Shown here: piece by piece, positions 56,040-64,000 of the stretch
How positions within the stretch are numbered: the first letter of the stretch is position 1
Layout of the letters: the number at the start of each line of letters is the position of its first letter
NCBI GenBank assembly: GCA_944321165.1
Contig: CALUKE010000001.1
Coordinates: 372,001-436,000 of the forward strand
DNA length: 64,000 nt
Origin: an uncultured Odoribacter sp.
Lineage (GTDB): Bacteria; Bacteroidota; Bacteroidia; Bacteroidales; Marinifilaceae
Direction: 5' to 3'
Program-made: the position numbers and the translations under genes
The notes under the pieces: model-generated
Database searches by the model: none
What the model was told of the DNA's origin: nothing
The model's input: only the letters and a program-made list of their open reading frames with translations

Positions 56040-57137
56040 TTACAAACCCGAAGGTTTTCTCAAACGAACCGAAAGCGGCAACGGAACCCCCAGATAAGGT
56101 ATTCCATCCTCTTTCCACTCTATTTTCTGCAGACGAACCGAACGCGAATCCTTGGCCCCCGCCGGATCGTTCTCAACACTCCGTGCATCATATAATATAT
56201 AATCTTCTTTCCCATCCGGAGATGGAATAAAACTCACATGTCCTGGTCCATACACCTTATTTTCAGGCGATTGCTTAAAAACGGGCCGAGTAGATTTTGT
56301 CCACGAATTCGGATCCAACAAATCACTGTCAGCATCTGCCATCAACATGCCAAGGGCATAAAAACAGGTCCACGTACCACTCGCCGAATAGAAAATAAAA
56401 ATCTTATCACCTTTCCGATTCTTATAAAATTGCGGAGATTCATTCACGTATATCGTATAAGCCGTCTTGCTTCCATCCGGATTGATCCATTGCCGTTCCC
56501 ATTCAAATTCCGGTCGGGAGAGCAGCACCCGTTCGGAAGCCAAGGTCCAGGGATTCTCCATTTTGGCAATATAAATACACTGATGTTCCGTGGATACCCG
56601 ACGGGATTGCCAACCGGACCAGGTCATATACAGTTCCCCCTTGTGTTCGATCACATTCGGATGAATCGCCCAATTATTATTTTTATCAGTACTGATCCGT
56701 CCCTTCATCTTGAATTCACCTTCGAAAGGATCCGTTGATTCGTTCTCCAATACATACAATTGATGATTGTCCATATTGTCATCCGCGGCAGCATAATAGA
56801 CATACCACTTCCCGTCAAGCCGATGAAGTTCCGGACCCCACAAATGGTGTGCATTCGACGGATCTTTCGGTATCCAGATAATCTTATGCTCGGCATGTTC
56901 CAGATCCGTAATATCCCGGGTTCGCCACAGGTCCAGTCGATCAACAACTTCCTGCATATAATAATACCAGCCATTGTAAAAAGTCGCCCAACATTGGGGG
57001 CCCAACTGCTTGACCGGATTAACGAAAGTATCTTCTTTCCGTATATTTTCGTTTTCCTGTTTTTTTTCTTCCGATTTCCTGTCCCGACAAGCTCCCAGCA
57101 CTGCCAATATCAAAAACAACATCCACACTTTTTTCAT
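56040..57137 (-). CDS. GH43-like lipoprotein with altered general-base position
   Basis: 365-residue lipoprotein (AVLGACRDR lipobox, Cys about 17). Propeller motifs of the GH43_31/32-like branch are clear: LWGPELHRLDGKWYVYYAA, HQLYVLEN, MTWSGW, NESPQFYKN. At the start of blade 1, where GH43 enzymes have GPDPW with the general-base Asp, this protein reads LGPQCWATFYNGWYYYM, so the Asp is absent. I checked the underlying codons (CCC CAA TGT TGG). It may be inactive, a binding protein, or use another residue. First gene of the operon under the hybrid regulator divergent from it. Confidence 0.85.
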   Translation of the reverse strand: MKKVWMLFLILAVLGACRDRKSEEKKQENENIRKEDTFVNPVKQLGPQCWATFYNGWYYYMQEVVDRLDLWRTRDITDLEHAEHKIIWIPKDPSNAHHLWGPELHRLDGKWYVYYAAADDNMDNHQLYVLENESTDPFEGEFKMKGRISTDKNNNWAIHPNVIEHKGELYMTWSGWQSRRVSTEHQCIYIAKMENPWTLASERVLLSRPEFEWERQWINPDGSKTAYTIYVNESPQFYKNRKGDKIFIFYSASGTWTCFYALGMLMADADSDLLDPNSWTKSTRPVFKQSPENKVYGPGHVSFIPSPDGKEDYILYDARSVENDPAGAKDSRSVRLQKIEWKEDGIPYLGVPLPLSVRLRKPSGL

Positions 57138-57170
57138 TTTATCAAAATTTTATAGCTGCTAATGGATAAT

Positions 57171-57178
57171 ACAAAGTA
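57171..57178 (-). promoter_or_regulatory. Possible -7 promoter element of the GH43/GH125/MFS operon
   Basis: Minus-strand TACTTTGT within ATTACTTTGT, about 35 bp before the ATG; close to TAnnTTTG and shared with the galM upstream region. A regulated promoter may deviate from consensus. The 265-bp divergent region up to the regulator gene is AT-rich and shows no gene. Confidence 0.35.
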
Positions 57179-57402
57179 ATCATTTTTTTTTAAAGAAAAA
57201 TAGCAATCTCTATTCATTTTTTCATAAAATCTGATCACACGCCTCTTCATAGAAATTACCAACCAATTGAATATCAAAATAATATTTTAGAATCAATCAC
57301 ATTTTAACCCTCAAAACAGAGCAAACGAAAAAACAGGCCACTTGCAGAATACAAAATCAATTGTTTTCTTTGTAAGAACAGTTTCAACTCTCTGATGTGG
57401 CC

Positions 57403-60400
57403 ATGATAAAGATCATACTTTGTTTGTTGCTTGTGCTTTTATCTTTCATACCGGGTTATGCTTACAATCAGCTCTCTTTTGTCAAGTACCAGGTAGAAAA
57501 CGGTTTGTCACATAATACGGTTTGGGAAGTCATACAGGACCATCAAGGTTTCATGTGGTTCGGGACTAGCGATGGATTAAACCGTTTTGACGGCAAAGAT
57601 TTCAAAATTTTCCGTCATATACCCCAAGACTCCACCTCCCTGGGAAATAACAATGTACGAACCGTATTCGAAGACAAAGAACAGAACTTATGGATCGGGA
57701 CCAACCGGGGGGTTTACATTTTCAATCCCCAAAAAGAAATATTCAAATTTTTCGACTATAAAACGGAAGACGGTGTATTAATCAGCAGTAATGTTTACGA
57801 CATCCAACAAAGCATCAACGGGTCTATCTGGATCGCCACATTCGGACAGGGATTATTCATATATAATCCCGTCGTAAAAACCTTGGTCCAGAATACCCAA
57901 TACTCCTCTTTCATCAAATCCATCGCCACTTCCGAAACCGGAAATATGTACATCAGTACCCGCCAGGAAGGTATTTTCTGCCTGGACAGTACCGGAATCC
58001 TCAAGTATTCTTTTCTGACAGACCCGCATTCGGCAGACCAAAACAATGAAATCAATGCCTTGTATTACCATCGTGACACCCTGTGGTTCAGTCTCGGCAC
58101 CAACAATCTGAAAATGTTGGATCTGAAAACTCATAAAATCCGGACCTATTCTTCACAGATGGATAAAACCAACGTGACCAACATCCGGAGTATCCTTGTT
58201 TTCTCTGCTACAGAACTGCTGTTGGGAGCAGACAACGGCTTATATCTTTTCAACAGGCCGAACGGAAAATTCTCCCGACTGGATGATCCCTCCAATCCCA
58301 AAAGCTTGAGTGACCAGTCTATTCTCAACATTTTTAAAGACCGGGAAGAAGGAATCTGGATCTCAACCAACCTGGGAGGAGTGAACTATCTTCCACCCAA
58401 CCTAAAGCCTTTTCAATCGTATTTTCCCCGTTTTCAATCAGGTTCTATTTCAGGAAAGGCCATCAGTGAATTCTGTGAAGATCCGCAGGGAAACATCTGG
58501 ATTGCGACGGAAGACGGCGGACTGAATTACCTGAATACACAAACCGGAAAAATCAAAACCTATCAGCCGGGAAAATCCGGTATCAGTTACCATAACATAC
58601 GGGCATTGCTGCTTGACGGACAACAATTGTGGATCGGCACTTTTTCCCGTGGACTCGACATATTGGATTTGAAAACCGGACAGGTAAAAAATTTTCGACA
58701 CACCCGACACGACATCCGGACAATCAGCGACAACAGTATTTTTTCCATATATAAAACCCGGGATGGAACCATTCTGATCGGAACAGCATGGGGACTTAAC
58801 CGCTATCATCCTGAAACCCAAGACTTTTCACTGATCGATGATGTCGGAACCTATTCCCACATTTACGACATACAAGAAGACAGCAGGGATAATCTTTGGA
58901 TTGCGACATACAATACTGGACTGTTCCGATTCCATTATCCCACCCAGAGTTGGACCCATTATAATTACACACCAGAACAGACCGGCTCGGTAACCAGTAA
59001 CAGCATCATTACAATATTTGAGGACAGTCGGAAAAACATCTGGTTCGGAACAGAAGGATCCGGATTGTGTACCTTCGACTATGAAACAGAAACCTTTTCA
59101 TCTTTCGATCTAGACAACCAGCTCTTGCTCAACCCCGTCATCTATGCCATCGAAGAAGACAGATCCGGAAATTTATGGATAGCCGGCAATGCCGGTTTGC
59201 TGTGCATCAATCCCCAAAACCGAAAAGGGAAATTATATACCCAAGCTGACGGTCTGCAAAGCAACCAGTTCAATTTCCATTCTTCCCTCCATGCCCATGA
59301 TGATAAACTGTATTTCGGAGGCATCAACGGATTCAACAGTTTTTATCCGGAAGAATTCCGGGAAAACACCTATATACCAAAGATTGTCATCACCCGTTTC
59401 TCACTTTTCAACCAGGAGATCAATCCGAATACCCCCCATACCCCCTTGCAGCAATCGATCATACAAACAAATGAGATTTCACTGCCTTATGACCAGAATA
59501 CCTTCAGTTTCACCTTTGCAGCCCTGAGCTATCAAGCACCGGCCAAAAACCAATATGCCTACATGCTGGAAGGAGCCGACAAAGAATGGATTTACACAGA
59601 CAGCAAAAACGAAGCCTCGTACACCGATCTGCAACCAGGTTCTTACGTTTTCCATGTCAAAGGCTCGAACAACGACGGACACTGGAATGACCAAGGCGTT
59701 TCCATACAGATAACCATCCATCCACCTTTCTGGAAAAGCAACTGGGCTTATGCATCCTATTTGCTGTTGTTTTTATTCTTTGCCGGAATAAGTCTAAGAC
59801 ATTGGTCCAAACGAGTACAAAAACGCCACGAAGCCCTGTTAAAACAATATCGGCAACAACAGGAAAAGGAAACCTACCAAAGTAAAATCAACTTTTTCAC
59901 ACAGGTAGCCCATGAAATTCGTACCCCCTTGAGTCTGATCAAAATGCCATTGGAAAGCATCCTCCAATCCGGAGATGGCAACGAAGCGACCCGGAAATAT
60001 CTGAAGACCATGGATAAAAATACGGAACGTCTGCTGGACCTGGTGAATCAGTTGTTGGATTTCAGAAAAGCTGAAACCAATGAATTCAAATTGAAACTGA
60101 AAAAACAGAATCTGAACGAACTGATACAAAATATTGTCAACCGATTCATCCCAGCCACCCAACTGAAAAATATCACCTTGGAAACCCAAATGCCGGAAAT
60201 ACCCTATTTCGGATGCGCAGATGAAGAAGCACTGACAAAAATCATCAGCAATTTACTGAGCAATGCGTTGAAATATACCCAAGACCACATCCAAATCACC
60301 CTGCAGGGCGAAAAAGAATACTTTGAAATCCGGGTTTCCGACAACGGACCAGGCATCCCCCGCAGCGAGCGGAAACGGATCTTCGAAATCTTTTACCAGA

Positions 60401-61416
60401 CAGAAAACAGTCGCAGCGGTACCGGTATCGGATTGTCTTTAGCCAAATTATTGGTAGAAAAACACCACGGGAAATTGTACATCGATGAACAGACCTCCCG
60501 GACGACCTTTGTAATACACATTCCGACTTTGGAGGAAAATACTCAGGAAGAAAATACTCCTGCCCTCAACCTGCAAAAAACGATTTCTCCCGAGGAACAA
60601 GAACTCTTTCAACCTATCGACAAAGAGGCCCGGTATACCATATTGTTGACTGAAGATAACACGGAATTACTGAATATGACCGCAGAACAACTGAACCGAT
60701 ACTATCATATTTCAATGGCCCAAAACGGGAAAGAAGCATTGGAAATACTCAAAGAAAAAAACATCGATTTAGTTGTCAGTGATATCATGATGCCGGAAAT
60801 GGACGGTTATTCCCTTTGCGAATATATCAAGACCAGTCCCCAATACTGTCACATCCCGGTGATTTTACTAACCGCCAAAACGACGACCGACGACAAGATC
60901 AAGGGACTGGAATACGGTTCGGATGCTTATATCGAAAAACCATTTTCTATCCAGCATCTGAAAACACAGATTGACAATCTGTTGCAAAATCGTCAAAAAC
61001 TTCGGAAACTTTTTGCCTCTTCGCCTTTGGTCGCCGCCGAAACCATGGCGATTTCCCCCAAAGACAAAGAATTCATCGAACGTCTGGACAGCGAAATACA
61101 AAAGAACATCCAGGAACCGACCTTTTCCATCGACACGCTGGCTGAAATCATGTGCATGAGCCGTTCCAACTTTTATCGGAAAATCAAAGGCATTTCAGGC
61201 ATGTCTCCCAACGATTACCTGAAAACCATCCGTCTCAAAATGGCAGCAGAATTACTATTGCAACAAGCATACAGAATTAATGAAATTTATGAATTGGTCG
61301 GATTCAGTTCCTCTTCCTATTTCACAAAATGTTTCAAGGAACAGTTCGGAGTTCCTCCCAAAGAATTTCTGAACAATGCCAAAAACAGCGCCGGAAACAA
61401 ACCGGCTGAGACATAA
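57403..61416 (+). CDS. Hybrid two-component system sensor-regulator (HTCS)
   Basis: 1,337 residues from the ATG at 57403 (an in-frame GTG lies two codons earlier). Signal peptide, about 14 two-component propeller repeats (WFGTSDGLNRF, LWIGTNRGVYIF), Y_Y_Y domain (around 690-770), one membrane helix (about 785-800, YASYLLLFLFFAGI), HisKA with the phospho-acceptor in FFTQVAHEIRTPLS, HATPase (SDNGPGIP, GTGIGLSL), receiver with Asp in DLVVSDIMMPEMDG, and a C-terminal AraC-type HTH. It should bind a glycan fragment in the periplasm and activate the divergent GH43/GH125/MFS operon. Confidence 0.96.
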   Translation: MIKIILCLLLVLLSFIPGYAYNQLSFVKYQVENGLSHNTVWEVIQDHQGFMWFGTSDGLNRFDGKDFKIFRHIPQDSTSLGNNNVRTVFEDKEQNLWIGTNRGVYIFNPQKEIFKFFDYKTEDGVLISSNVYDIQQSINGSIWIATFGQGLFIYNPVVKTLVQNTQYSSFIKSIATSETGNMYISTRQEGIFCLDSTGILKYSFLTDPHSADQNNEINALYYHRDTLWFSLGTNNLKMLDLKTHKIRTYSSQMDKTNVTNIRSILVFSATELLLGADNGLYLFNRPNGKFSRLDDPSNPKSLSDQSILNIFKDREEGIWISTNLGGVNYLPPNLKPFQSYFPRFQSGSISGKAISEFCEDPQGNIWIATEDGGLNYLNTQTGKIKTYQPGKSGISYHNIRALLLDGQQLWIGTFSRGLDILDLKTGQVKNFRHTRHDIRTISDNSIFSIYKTRDGTILIGTAWGLNRYHPETQDFSLIDDVGTYSHIYDIQEDSRDNLWIATYNTGLFRFHYPTQSWTHYNYTPEQTGSVTSNSIITIFEDSRKNIWFGTEGSGLCTFDYETETFSSFDLDNQLLLNPVIYAIEEDRSGNLWIAGNAGLLCINPQNRKGKLYTQADGLQSNQFNFHSSLHAHDDKLYFGGINGFNSFYPEEFRENTYIPKIVITRFSLFNQEINPNTPHTPLQQSIIQTNEISLPYDQNTFSFTFAALSYQAPAKNQYAYMLEGADKEWIYTDSKNEASYTDLQPGSYVFHVKGSNNDGHWNDQGVSIQITIHPPFWKSNWAYASYLLLFLFFAGISLRHWSKRVQKRHEALLKQYRQQQEKETYQSKINFFTQVAHEIRTPLSLIKMPLESILQSGDGNEATRKYLKTMDKNTERLLDLVNQLLDFRKAETNEFKLKLKKQNLNELIQNIVNRFIPATQLKNITLETQMPEIPYFGCADEEALTKIISNLLSNALKYTQDHIQITLQGEKEYFEIRVSDNGPGIPRSERKRIFEIFYQTENSRSGTGIGLSLAKLLVEKHHGKLYIDEQTSRTTFVIHIPTLEENTQEENTPALNLQKTISPEEQELFQPIDKEARYTILLTEDNTELLNMTAEQLNRYYHISMAQNGKEALEILKEKNIDLVVSDIMMPEMDGYSLCEYIKTSPQYCHIPVILLTAKTTTDDKIKGLEYGSDAYIEKPFSIQHLKTQIDNLLQNRQKLRKLFASSPLVAAETMAISPKDKEFIERLDSEIQKNIQEPTFSIDTLAEIMCMSRSNFYRKIKGISGMSPNDYLKTIRLKMAAELLLQQAYRINEIYELVGFSSSSYFTKCFKEQFGVPPKEFLNNAKNSAGNKPAET

Positions 61417-61464
61417 TACGGAGAAACAGCCCGTTCTCCACCCCAAATAGTCGAAAAGAGAGAA

Positions 61465-61493
61465 TTGGTTTTTAAATTTTAAGATTATATTTG
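61465..61493 (+). promoter_or_regulatory. Promoter of the ROK kinase gene
   Basis: TTG (61465-61467), 18-bp spacer, TATATTTG (61486-61493) followed by C: consensus Bacteroidetes promoter with a leader of about 17 nt. Confidence 0.7.
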
Positions 61494-61515
61494 CAGGATT
61501 AATAAATAAAACAAC

Positions 61516-62484
61516 ATGAAAAAAGACGTTTCTTTAGGGATTGACATCGGTGGTACCAACACCGCATTCGGCTTTATCGACAGAGAAGGCAACTACCTCG
61601 CAGAAGGCAACATTCCAACAGCAAAACACGAAGACATCAATGACTATTTAAAAGAATTGCACCTGGAAATAGAAAAAGTGTTAGATCAGATTCGCAACGA
61701 AGTGACACTGGTCGGCATCGGTATCGGAGCACCGAACGGCAACTATTTCAAAGGAGCCATCGAATTTGCGCCCAATCTTCCCTGGCATGAATTCATTCCT
61801 CTGCGGGACCTGATGAAAGAATATTATCCCAATCTTCCGGTCTATCTGAATAATGACGCAAACATAGCCGCCATCGGAGAGATGATCTACGGAGGAGCCC
61901 GCGGTATGAAAGATTTCATTATGGTAACTCTGGGAACCGGTCTGGGTAGCGGTATTGTTGTCAACGGCCAATTGGTTTACGGACATGACGGTTTTGCCGG
62001 CGAACTGGGTCATATCATCGTTTCTCCCAATGGACGCCAATGCGGCTGTGGACGTAACGGCTGTCTGGAAACCTACGTATCAGCAACCGGAGTAAAAAGA
62101 ACCGCTTACAAAATGATGGCCAAATACAACTATCCGAGTGAACTGAGATCCATTCCATTTAATGAAATGAATGCAAAAATCGTATGCGAAGCAGCTCTGA
62201 AAGGAGATATGATTGCCATCAATACTTTCAAGTATACCGGGAAAATGCTGGGCGAAGCTTTGGCAAACGCCGTTGCCATCACCAGTCCCGAAGCAATTTT
62301 CCTGATGGGTGGATTGGCTCAGGCCGGCGATCTGCTTTTCGAACCGGTAAAAGACCACATGGAAATGAATCTGTTGAAAATATACAGCAACAAGGTCAAA
62401 ATTTTACCGTCCCAACTGACGAAAAACGTAGCCATTTACGGTGCAGCAGCATTAGTATGGAACGAGCTGGAGAACAAACAGTAA
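61516..62484 (+). CDS. ROK-family sugar kinase (glucokinase-like)
   Basis: 322 residues. ATP-binding GIDIGGTNTAFGFID (residues 8-22), the catalytic Asp in NNDANIAAIGE, the ROK signature around VTLGTGLGSGIVVNGQLVYG, GELGHI, and the zinc-binding CGCGRNGCLET. There is no N-terminal helix-turn-helix, so it is a kinase and not a ROK repressor. It likely phosphorylates glucose or mannose released by the nearby glycosidases. It stands alone with its own promoter and terminator. Confidence 0.92.
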   Translation: MKKDVSLGIDIGGTNTAFGFIDREGNYLAEGNIPTAKHEDINDYLKELHLEIEKVLDQIRNEVTLVGIGIGAPNGNYFKGAIEFAPNLPWHEFIPLRDLMKEYYPNLPVYLNNDANIAAIGEMIYGGARGMKDFIMVTLGTGLGSGIVVNGQLVYGHDGFAGELGHIIVSPNGRQCGCGRNGCLETYVSATGVKRTAYKMMAKYNYPSELRSIPFNEMNAKIVCEAALKGDMIAINTFKYTGKMLGEALANAVAITSPEAIFLMGGLAQAGDLLFEPVKDHMEMNLLKIYSNKVKILPSQLTKNVAIYGAAALVWNELENKQ

Positions 62485-62493
62485 TATTATCAC

Positions 62494-62534
62494 AAAAAAA
62501 CGGGAAGCCATAATAATCAACTTCCCGTTTTTTT
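62494..62534 (+). terminator. Intrinsic terminator after the ROK gene
   Basis: Perfect 14-bp arms AAAAAAACGGGAAG / CTTCCCGTTTTTTT with a 13-nt loop, 10 bp after the stop codon. The right arm supplies the T-run on the plus strand and the left arm does so on the minus strand, so it can work both ways. Confidence 0.85.
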
Positions 62535-62798
62535 CTTTTCCCTCCAAGATCATATCATTCAATTCATTGCGGGATGAAACATTATTTGTATTTTCGCTAT
62601 CGTAATTTGAGGATGTTTTATCAATGATGTATGAATGGTGATAAAAGCGCAGATAAATGCCACCCGTATATAACAAATACTTTTTGTTCAAACGGTGCTT
62701 TGCCTTGTCTGGCGGAGGCTTTTTCCGTGCCGCCCCTGTTTCGTAAAGTCGGTTTCTAATCGAACAATAACATCCTATTCTTTTCCCCTAAAAAGATT
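62535..62798. other. Intergenic stretch without a recognisable gene
   Basis: About 264 bp between the ROK terminator and the end of the DUF5695-type gene. Short open frames here lack coding character. One GC-rich patch (about 62710-62743) contains a GGCGG ... CCGCC inverted pair. I see no tRNA, repeat or mobile element. Confidence 0.4.
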
Positions 62799-64000
62799 TC
62801 AATGTTTATCTGAAAAAACAAATCTCAACTCTCCAGTATTTTTATTTACAGGAATCATAAAACGATATTTTCCGCCATCGAGCTTTTGAATTCGCTGCTG
62901 TTTTCCATCTACAAATAAACGAGGTTGCCATTCTCCCCGCACCTCAACCGTCACCGCAGTACGATGAGGCCGATCCGTTGCACTGGTCCATGGCAATGTC
63001 ATCTCCTGCAAATTACGCTTTACCACAATCGGTTTTGCGGCAGTCCAGTTATCCCGTTCCAGCTCGATCCCAATCCGAATCGAATCGCCAACAACCCAGA
63101 AACGTTGTCTCACCCCATCATCAGGAATTACCTGAAACACGTCTTCTGTTTCTTCCAGTCGACCGCCATACACAACCCAGTCAAAACAAGGATCACAAGC
63201 CAATATGGTGGCAGCCACCCGGGTCACGGCACACATACCCAAATCCCCTTCTCCACAATAACGCCAAGGCCCACGGGCCTCTTGTGTACCGATCCAGGGA
63301 TATCCAAACTTCAATGGATTAAAGGCCTGTCCCATTGCCCCGTCTTTTTCTTTTCCAGGATACCAGTAACCATAATCAGACTCCGGAGTACCAGTATTCA
63401 TCAAACCATAAGGACCTAAATAACTGGCATATCCTACCTGTAAACAGTTAAAAGGTTCTTCTGCATAGCGCAAGCCATAATCCAGAACACTTCCGCCCCC
63501 CATCCGGGCCATATAACTGTGCAAACTGCCTTCTGAACTGTAAAAGAAATCACTGCCCAGCATATACCATTGATTCTCCAGCACGCCTCGACAAGCCAGA
63601 TTGGCCCGATGTTGCCGATCCATAAACTTCCGAGCCGCCTCCCGTGACACGTCGGGATGAGAATACCAACGTTCAGCATTCCGGTCATACCACAAATGAT
63701 CATCCGGTTTCATCTCCCGTTCTGTCGCATAAACAGCCAAAGCATAAGTCGATTCAAACGCTGTACGGTCGACAGCATATTCAGAACGATACGGATAAGG
63801 ATCGTCGTAAATGAAATACTTTGCCTTCTTTTCCCATTCCTCCCGTAATCGGGATGCCTCTCGCCGTCGGCCTGCATCTTCCAAGGTTTCTATCAATTCC
63901 GGTATAACCCGCTCATTGTAACATCCCCATTTGAAAGTCTCGTAATATTCTCCCAACAGTTCCATGGGATATGAAAAATACGCCAGAGCCGTTCGATAGG
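62799..64000 (-). CDS. DUF5695-type glycan-associated protein, C-terminal part (5' end outside window)
   Basis: The reading frame stays open through the right edge (the codons before the internal Met read YRTALAYFSYP), so the protein is cut by the window and the ATG at 63965 is not the true start. About 400 residues are visible: an alpha-helical barrel-like part (YSEGSLHSYMARMGGGSVLDYGLRYAEEPF style helices, GEGDLGMCAVTRVAATIL) and a C-terminal beta-sandwich (residues after about 290 of the visible part). The pattern resembles DUF5695 proteins of Bacteroidetes glycan loci, which look like glycosidases of unknown specificity. The exact activity cannot be stated. Confidence 0.7.
   Translation of the reverse strand, partial: YRTALAYFSYPMELLGEYYETFKWGCYNERVIPELIETLEDAGRRREASRLREEWEKKAKYFIYDDPYPYRSEYAVDRTAFESTYALAVYATEREMKPDDHLWYDRNAERWYSHPDVSREAARKFMDRQHRANLACRGVLENQWYMLGSDFFYSSEGSLHSYMARMGGGSVLDYGLRYAEEPFNCLQVGYASYLGPYGLMNTGTPESDYGYWYPGKEKDGAMGQAFNPLKFGYPWIGTQEARGPWRYCGEGDLGMCAVTRVAATILACDPCFDWVVYGGRLEETEDVFQVIPDDGVRQRFWVVGDSIRIGIELERDNWTAAKPIVVKRNLQEMTLPWTSATDRPHRTAVTVEVRGEWQPRLFVDGKQQRIQKLDGGKYRFMIPVNKNTGELRFVFSDKH

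Noticed and set aside
62452..62691. 79-codon minus-strand frame after the ROK gene
   Set aside because: It runs through the strong terminator and into the end of the ROK gene, with no coding signature.

Overview
The window looks like a chromosomal segment of an anaerobic gut-type member of the Bacteroidales. The evidence is a SusC/SusD pair with an STN domain and ECF sigma/FecR regulation, a one-piece hybrid two-component regulator, GldE-like and LolA-like proteins, a Rho factor with a large disordered insert, and recurrent Bacteroidetes-type promoters (TTG or TTTG, 18-20 bp, TAnnTTTG). Fermentative H2 genes together with pyruvate:ferredoxin oxidoreductase point towards something like Odoribacteraceae, but that assignment is an inference and no rRNA is present. 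I saw no tRNA or rRNA genes, insertion sequences, CRISPR arrays or prophage.

Layout. 1-4.8 kb: end of a LolA-like gene, then an arabinoside-degrading group (GH127, aldose epimerase, GH43). 4.8-6.6 kb: YchF and a lipoprotein with a peptidase M15-like signature. 6.8-17.3 kb: one long minus-strand operon, ECF sigma - FecR - SusC - SusD - lipoprotein - two thioredoxin-fold proteins. 17.4-31.8 kb: mostly housekeeping (DsbD, RNase G, a 29-residue mS38-like protein, HU, SSB, GldE, a degenerate alkaline-phosphatase-superfamily protein, two regulators, ClpC and an enlarged LigA). 31.9-34.9 kb: a large secreted HExxH protein. 35.0-43.4 kb: a ten-gene operon for an HndABCD/HydABC-type electron-bifurcating [FeFe]-hydrogenase and its poorly understood accessory module. 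43.7-48.6 kb: a lipoprotein and NifJ. 48.7-53.3 kb: an AAA ATPase with an operator-like promoter, Rho, TatA and TatC. 53.4-61.4 kb: an MFS transporter, a Tat-exported GH125 and a GH43-like lipoprotein, divergent from a hybrid two-component regulator. 61.5-64 kb: ROK kinase and the 3' end of a DUF5695-type gene.

How the parts fit together. NifJ makes reduced ferredoxin, which the bifurcating hydrogenase can oxidise together with NADH to release H2. The glycosidase loci feed sugars to this metabolism, with the ROK kinase and aldose epimerase as entry steps. TatA/TatC sit one gene away from a glycosidase carrying a twin-arginine signal. The most unusual items are the hydrogenase accessory module (two DRTGG proteins, two GHKL ATPases, a PHP phosphoesterase and a hydrogenase-like protein without its proton-relay Cys), a LigA with three helix-hairpin-helix blocks, and three proteins of enzyme families that have lost catalytic residues.
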